NCBI GenBank assembly: GCA_018971485.1
Contig: JAGXAQ010000010.1
Coordinates: 1-55,343, forward strand
DNA length: 55,343 nt
Reading direction: 5' to 3'
From: Pseudomonadota bacterium
Lineage (GTDB): Bacteria > Pseudomonadota > Gammaproteobacteria > Burkholderiales > REEB80
Shown here one piece after another: positions 52,451 through 55,343 of this stretch; the stretch's first letter is position 1; each line of letters starts with the position of its first letter. The position numbers and the translations under genes were made by a program. The notes under the pieces were generated by a model that did no database searches, was not told the origin of the DNA, and saw only the letters and a list, made by a program, of their open reading frames with translations.

Positions 52451-53363
52451 CGCGCTGGTTTTTGCCTATCATAATGTTGGGGTCAGATGCCTTAAGGTCC
52501 TGCTGGAACACAATCTGGATATCAAACTTGTTGTTACTCACAAAGATGCCAATAACGAAAATATCTGGTTTAATAGTGTGGAAAAAACCGCTCAAGAATT
52601 TGATCTGCCTACACTCACGCCTGAAGATCCGAATACCCCAGAACTTATTGACCTATACAGGAACATCCGGCCTGATTTTATATTCAGCTTTTATTATAGG
52701 CACTTATTATCTCAAGCTGTTCTTGATTTACCTATTAGCGGCGCCTATAACATGCATGGCTCCTTACTACCGAAATTTCGTGGAAGGGCACCGGTTAACT
52801 GGGCTATTCTTCATGGTGAAAGAGAAACCGGGGCCACTTTACATAAAATGATCCCCCAGCCTGATGCTGGTGATATTTATGCCTCCTATCGGATTCCCAT
52901 TTTATCTGAGGACAATGCCATAGAAGTGTTCAACAAGGTTACCCTGGCCTCTGAATTAGCACTCCACCATATCCTACCTGGTCTCATTGATGGAAAAGTT
53001 ATTCCCCGCCCACAGGATATCTCTCAAGCAAGCTATTTTGGTAGAAGGCGACCTGAAGATGGAGAAATTAACTGGAATATGACTGCCCAGACTATGCATA
53101 ATCTCATTCGCGCCGTTGCCCCCCCCTATCCCGGAGCATTCACAGTCATCAGAAAAAATCATTTTTTACTCGAAAAAAGCCATCATGTGAATATTCAGGG
53201 CATTCTTTCCCGCCCCGGCTTTTTTATTGAGAACAATACACTGTATTGCCAGGGTAGTGACAAAAATGTAATTGCAATCCCCAAACTTTACTGTAACGGC
53301 AAGCTTCTGACCCCTGAGCAGTTCAGGGCAAGATTTGGACAGGTGCTTCTACCCGATGATTAA
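52440..53363 (+). CDS. arnA: UDP-Ara4N formyltransferase (ArnA N-terminal half as a separate protein)
   Basis: 307 aa from ATG 52440, overlapping the arnC end by 11 bases. It matches the formyltransferase half of ArnA: NMHGSLLPKFRGRAPVNWAI with the catalytic Asn and His, then QPDAGDI with the catalytic Asp. It adds a formyl group from 10-formyl-tetrahydrofolate to UDP-Ara4N. The usual 660-residue bifunctional ArnA is split here; the dehydrogenase half is the next gene, with a 20-base gap and separate start, so this is not a simple frameshift. Confidence 0.92.
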   Translation: MKPSALVFAYHNVGVRCLKVLLEHNLDIKLVVTHKDANNENIWFNSVEKTAQEFDLPTLTPEDPNTPELIDLYRNIRPDFIFSFYYRHLLSQAVLDLPISGAYNMHGSLLPKFRGRAPVNWAILHGERETGATLHKMIPQPDAGDIYASYRIPILSEDNAIEVFNKVTLASELALHHILPGLIDGKVIPRPQDISQASYFGRRRPEDGEINWNMTAQTMHNLIRAVAPPYPGAFTVIRKNHFLLEKSHHVNIQGILSRPGFFIENNTLYCQGSDKNVIAIPKLYCNGKLLTPEQFRARFGQVLLPDD

Positions 53364-53383
53364 TTAAAAGGCTCTTCCTCACC

Positions 53384-54427
53384 ATGAAAAAAATTCTCAT
53401 TCTAGGCGTCAATGGTTTTATTGGACATCATCTTTCCCAACGAATCCTCAATACAACAAATTGGGATGTCTATGGAATGGACATGATGCAGGATCGCATC
53501 AAGGATATTCTTAATCATCCTCGCTTTCATTTCTTTGAAGGTGACATTACCATCAACCGCGAATGGATTGAGTACCATGTCAAAAAATGTGACGTAGTGC
53601 TGCCCCTTGTTGCGATTGCGACACCGGCAACCTATGTACGTCAACCCCTTAAAGTATTTGAGCTGGATTTTGAAGCCAATCTTCCGATTGTCAGAGATTG
53701 CGTCAAGTATAAAAAAAGAGTGGTCTTTCCTTCCACTTCCGAAGTTTACGGCATGTGTGGCGATAATGAGTTCGACCCTTATGCCTCAGCATTAACCTAT
53801 GGCCCGATTGACAAGCCACGCTGGATTTATGCCTGCTCAAAACAACTCATGGATCGGGTCATCTGGGGTTATGGCATGCAGGATAATCTGCACTTTACAT
53901 TATTTCGTCCTTTTAACTGGATTGGAGCCGGACTAGATTCAATCCATACACCCAAAGAAGGCAGTTCACGAGTCATTACTCAATTCCTGGGCCATATTGC
54001 CCGAGGTGAGGACATCAAGCTAGTTGATGGCGGAACACAAAAACGAGCGTTTACCTATATTGATGATGGTATTGATGCTCTCATGAAAATCATTGATAAC
54101 CCAAATGACATTGCCAAAGGTAAAATCTATAACATCGGTAACCCAAAAAACAATTATTCCATTCGTGATCTTGCCCACATGATGCTCAAAATTGCTGAAA
54201 CCATTCCTGAATATCGCGACAGTGCCAAACAGGTAAGACTGGTAGAGGTTACTTCTGGTGAATATTATGGCAAGGGATATCAGGATGTCCAAAATCGAGT
54301 CCCAAAAATCACCAACACCTGTACTGATCTGCAATGGAAACCCCAGGTAAACATGCAAGAGGCTCTCAAGCATATTTTTAATGCCTATCGGGAAATTGTC
54401 GCTGAAGCCAGGCGATTAATCGACTAA
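53384..54427 (+). CDS. UDP-glucuronate decarboxylase (ArnA C-terminal half as a separate protein)
   Basis: 347 aa, extended SDR. NAD motif LGVNGFIGHHLSQRI, ATPATYVRQPL, the decarboxylase-specific Ser-Glu in PSTSEVYG and KRAFTYIDDGIDALMKII with the catalytic Arg. It oxidises and decarboxylates UDP-glucuronate to UDP-4-keto-arabinose, the substrate of ArnB. It corresponds to residues ~315-660 of fused ArnA. It overlaps arnD as TAATG. Confidence 0.93.
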   Translation: MKKILILGVNGFIGHHLSQRILNTTNWDVYGMDMMQDRIKDILNHPRFHFFEGDITINREWIEYHVKKCDVVLPLVAIATPATYVRQPLKVFELDFEANLPIVRDCVKYKKRVVFPSTSEVYGMCGDNEFDPYASALTYGPIDKPRWIYACSKQLMDRVIWGYGMQDNLHFTLFRPFNWIGAGLDSIHTPKEGSSRVITQFLGHIARGEDIKLVDGGTQKRAFTYIDDGIDALMKIIDNPNDIAKGKIYNIGNPKNNYSIRDLAHMMLKIAETIPEYRDSAKQVRLVEVTSGEYYGKGYQDVQNRVPKITNTCTDLQWKPQVNMQEALKHIFNAYREIVAEARRLID

Positions 54428-55335
54428 TGCACTCCCTGGTTCTCAAAGTTGATGTTGACACCCTAAGGGGCACCCAAGAAGGAGTGCCCAATCTGGTTCG
54501 CCTGTTCTTGGAAGAAAAAGTTCAAGCCACCTTTTTATTCAGCCTGGGCCCTGATCACACAGGACGGGCTATTAAAAGGATTTTTCGTCCAGGCTTCATG
54601 AAAAAGATCTCCCGTACTTCAGTAATTGAATACTATGGAATTCGTACACTGCTTTATGGCACCTTGCTACCTGGACCTAATATCGGGCAACGCTGCCGCA
54701 ATGTCCTGCAAATGGTTCAATACAATGGGTTTGGAACAGGAATCCATACTTATGATCATATTCTCTGGCAGGATTATGTTCAGAAAAGAAACTATTCATG
54801 GACCAAAAAACAGATGCAGAAAGCCATTCATGCCTATGAAAATATATTTGGCCAACCAGCCAAAACCTTTGGCGCAGCAGGCTGGCAAATGAATGAAGAC
54901 GCTTTCAGGCTTGAGGAAACTTTAAACTTCGATTACTGTTCTGACAGTCGTGGATATAGCCCTTTCCTGCCTATCATTAACGGACAGACCCTACACTGTC
55001 CACAATTGCCTACGACCCTTCCCACTCTGGATGAATTGCTTGGTAGCGGGGGGATCACAACGGACAATATCGCGGATCACCTTTTAAACCTGACAGCCCA
55101 ACACCCTCTACAGGGCCATGTTTACACGCTCCATGCTGAACTTGAAGGCATGAAACTTTTACCCGTCATGAAAAAACTAATTAGGGGCTGGAAATCGCAA
55201 GGTTATCACCTATGTTCATTGCAGGACTTATTTTCAAGCCTAGATATCTCTTCCCTCCCACAATGCCCTATTCTGACTTCTGAAATTTCAGGTCGATCAG
55301 GTACTCTTTGTGTTCAGGCCCTACCCACTTCTTAA
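54427..55335 (+). CDS. arnD: 4-deoxy-4-formamido-L-arabinose-phosphoundecaprenol deformylase (ArnD)
   Basis: 302 aa, polysaccharide-deacetylase (CE4-like) fold. LKVDVDT near residue 6 and GIHTYDHILW near residue 105 supply the metal-binding Asp and His; AAGWQMNED follows. ArnD removes the formyl group from undecaprenyl-phosphate-Ara4-formyl-N before ArnT transfer. It is complete, with the stop at 55333-55335 eight bases from the window end, so it is the last visible gene of the operon. Confidence 0.94.
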   Translation: MHSLVLKVDVDTLRGTQEGVPNLVRLFLEEKVQATFLFSLGPDHTGRAIKRIFRPGFMKKISRTSVIEYYGIRTLLYGTLLPGPNIGQRCRNVLQMVQYNGFGTGIHTYDHILWQDYVQKRNYSWTKKQMQKAIHAYENIFGQPAKTFGAAGWQMNEDAFRLEETLNFDYCSDSRGYSPFLPIINGQTLHCPQLPTTLPTLDELLGSGGITTDNIADHLLNLTAQHPLQGHVYTLHAELEGMKLLPVMKKLIRGWKSQGYHLCSLQDLFSSLDISSLPQCPILTSEISGRSGTLCVQALPTS

Positions 55336-55343
55336 TACTTTAA

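Noticed and set aside
1-55343. CRISPR arrays, insertion sequences, prophage, tRNA or rRNA genes
   Set aside because: None seen: no regular spacer-repeat pattern, no transposase or integrase, and no cloverleaf or rRNA sequence recognised on either strand.

Overview
The window reads as one continuous, moderately AT-rich chromosomal stretch of a Gram-negative bacterium, almost certainly a beta- or gammaproteobacterium with a methylotrophic or methylamine-using lifestyle. Support comes from a TamA/TamB outer-membrane assembly pair, a lipid A aminoarabinose (arn) operon, Fur-type iron control, a PPi-dependent phosphofructokinase beside GAPDH, and above all a complete N-methylglutamate (NMG) pathway. 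I see no insertion sequence, prophage, CRISPR array, tRNA or rRNA. The genus cannot be fixed from the sequence alone.

Layout. 1-572: 3' end of an outer-membrane protein gene, then a gene-free stretch that holds a candidate minus-strand sRNA with a heat-shock-like promoter. 573-7803: tamA-tamB and a DUF4010/MgtC-type membrane protein. 7829-12906 (minus): an FGSN-motif protein, Dps, photolyase, a Fur-family regulator and a class I glutamine amidotransferase; between the last two lies a decayed plus-strand amidase (amiC) pseudogene. 13130-14914: a GAF-GGDEF-EAL protein. 14992-16994: an iron uptake operon (cupredoxin-like protein, FTR1 permease, outer-membrane protein) behind two Fur boxes. 17027-17920: thyA (minus). 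18048-18181: a candidate plus-strand sRNA with its own promoter and terminator.

18231-32472 (minus) is the core of the window, about 14 kb in two promoter-headed blocks. The upstream block encodes three small membrane proteins, an APC/ethanolamine-type permease, a universal stress protein and two unknown membrane proteins. The downstream block is mgdABCD (NMG dehydrogenase), gmaS, mgsABC (NMG synthase) and an XRE-cupin regulator. Together they would import methylamine, attach it to glutamate through gamma-glutamylmethylamide and N-methylglutamate, and oxidise the methyl group to the formaldehyde level. The two promoters share a similar 5-3-5 inverted repeat over the -10 box. A divergent orphan LuxR-type regulator with a degenerate receiver is separated from the first block by a NarL-like 7-2-7 site.

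33917-41633: a PanE-like reductase, gap and pfp (central carbon metabolism), a MarR/MFS drug-efflux pair with a clear MarR operator, and purEK. 41696-47974: a DedA-rhodanese fusion, two unknown proteins, a host-attachment-family protein, a TSUP permease, a DsbA-like oxidoreductase and an MscS channel. 48279-55335: a complete but unusually arranged arn operon (arnT, one ArnE/F-like flippase subunit, arnB, arnC, ArnA split into two genes, arnD) that modifies lipid A with aminoarabinose.
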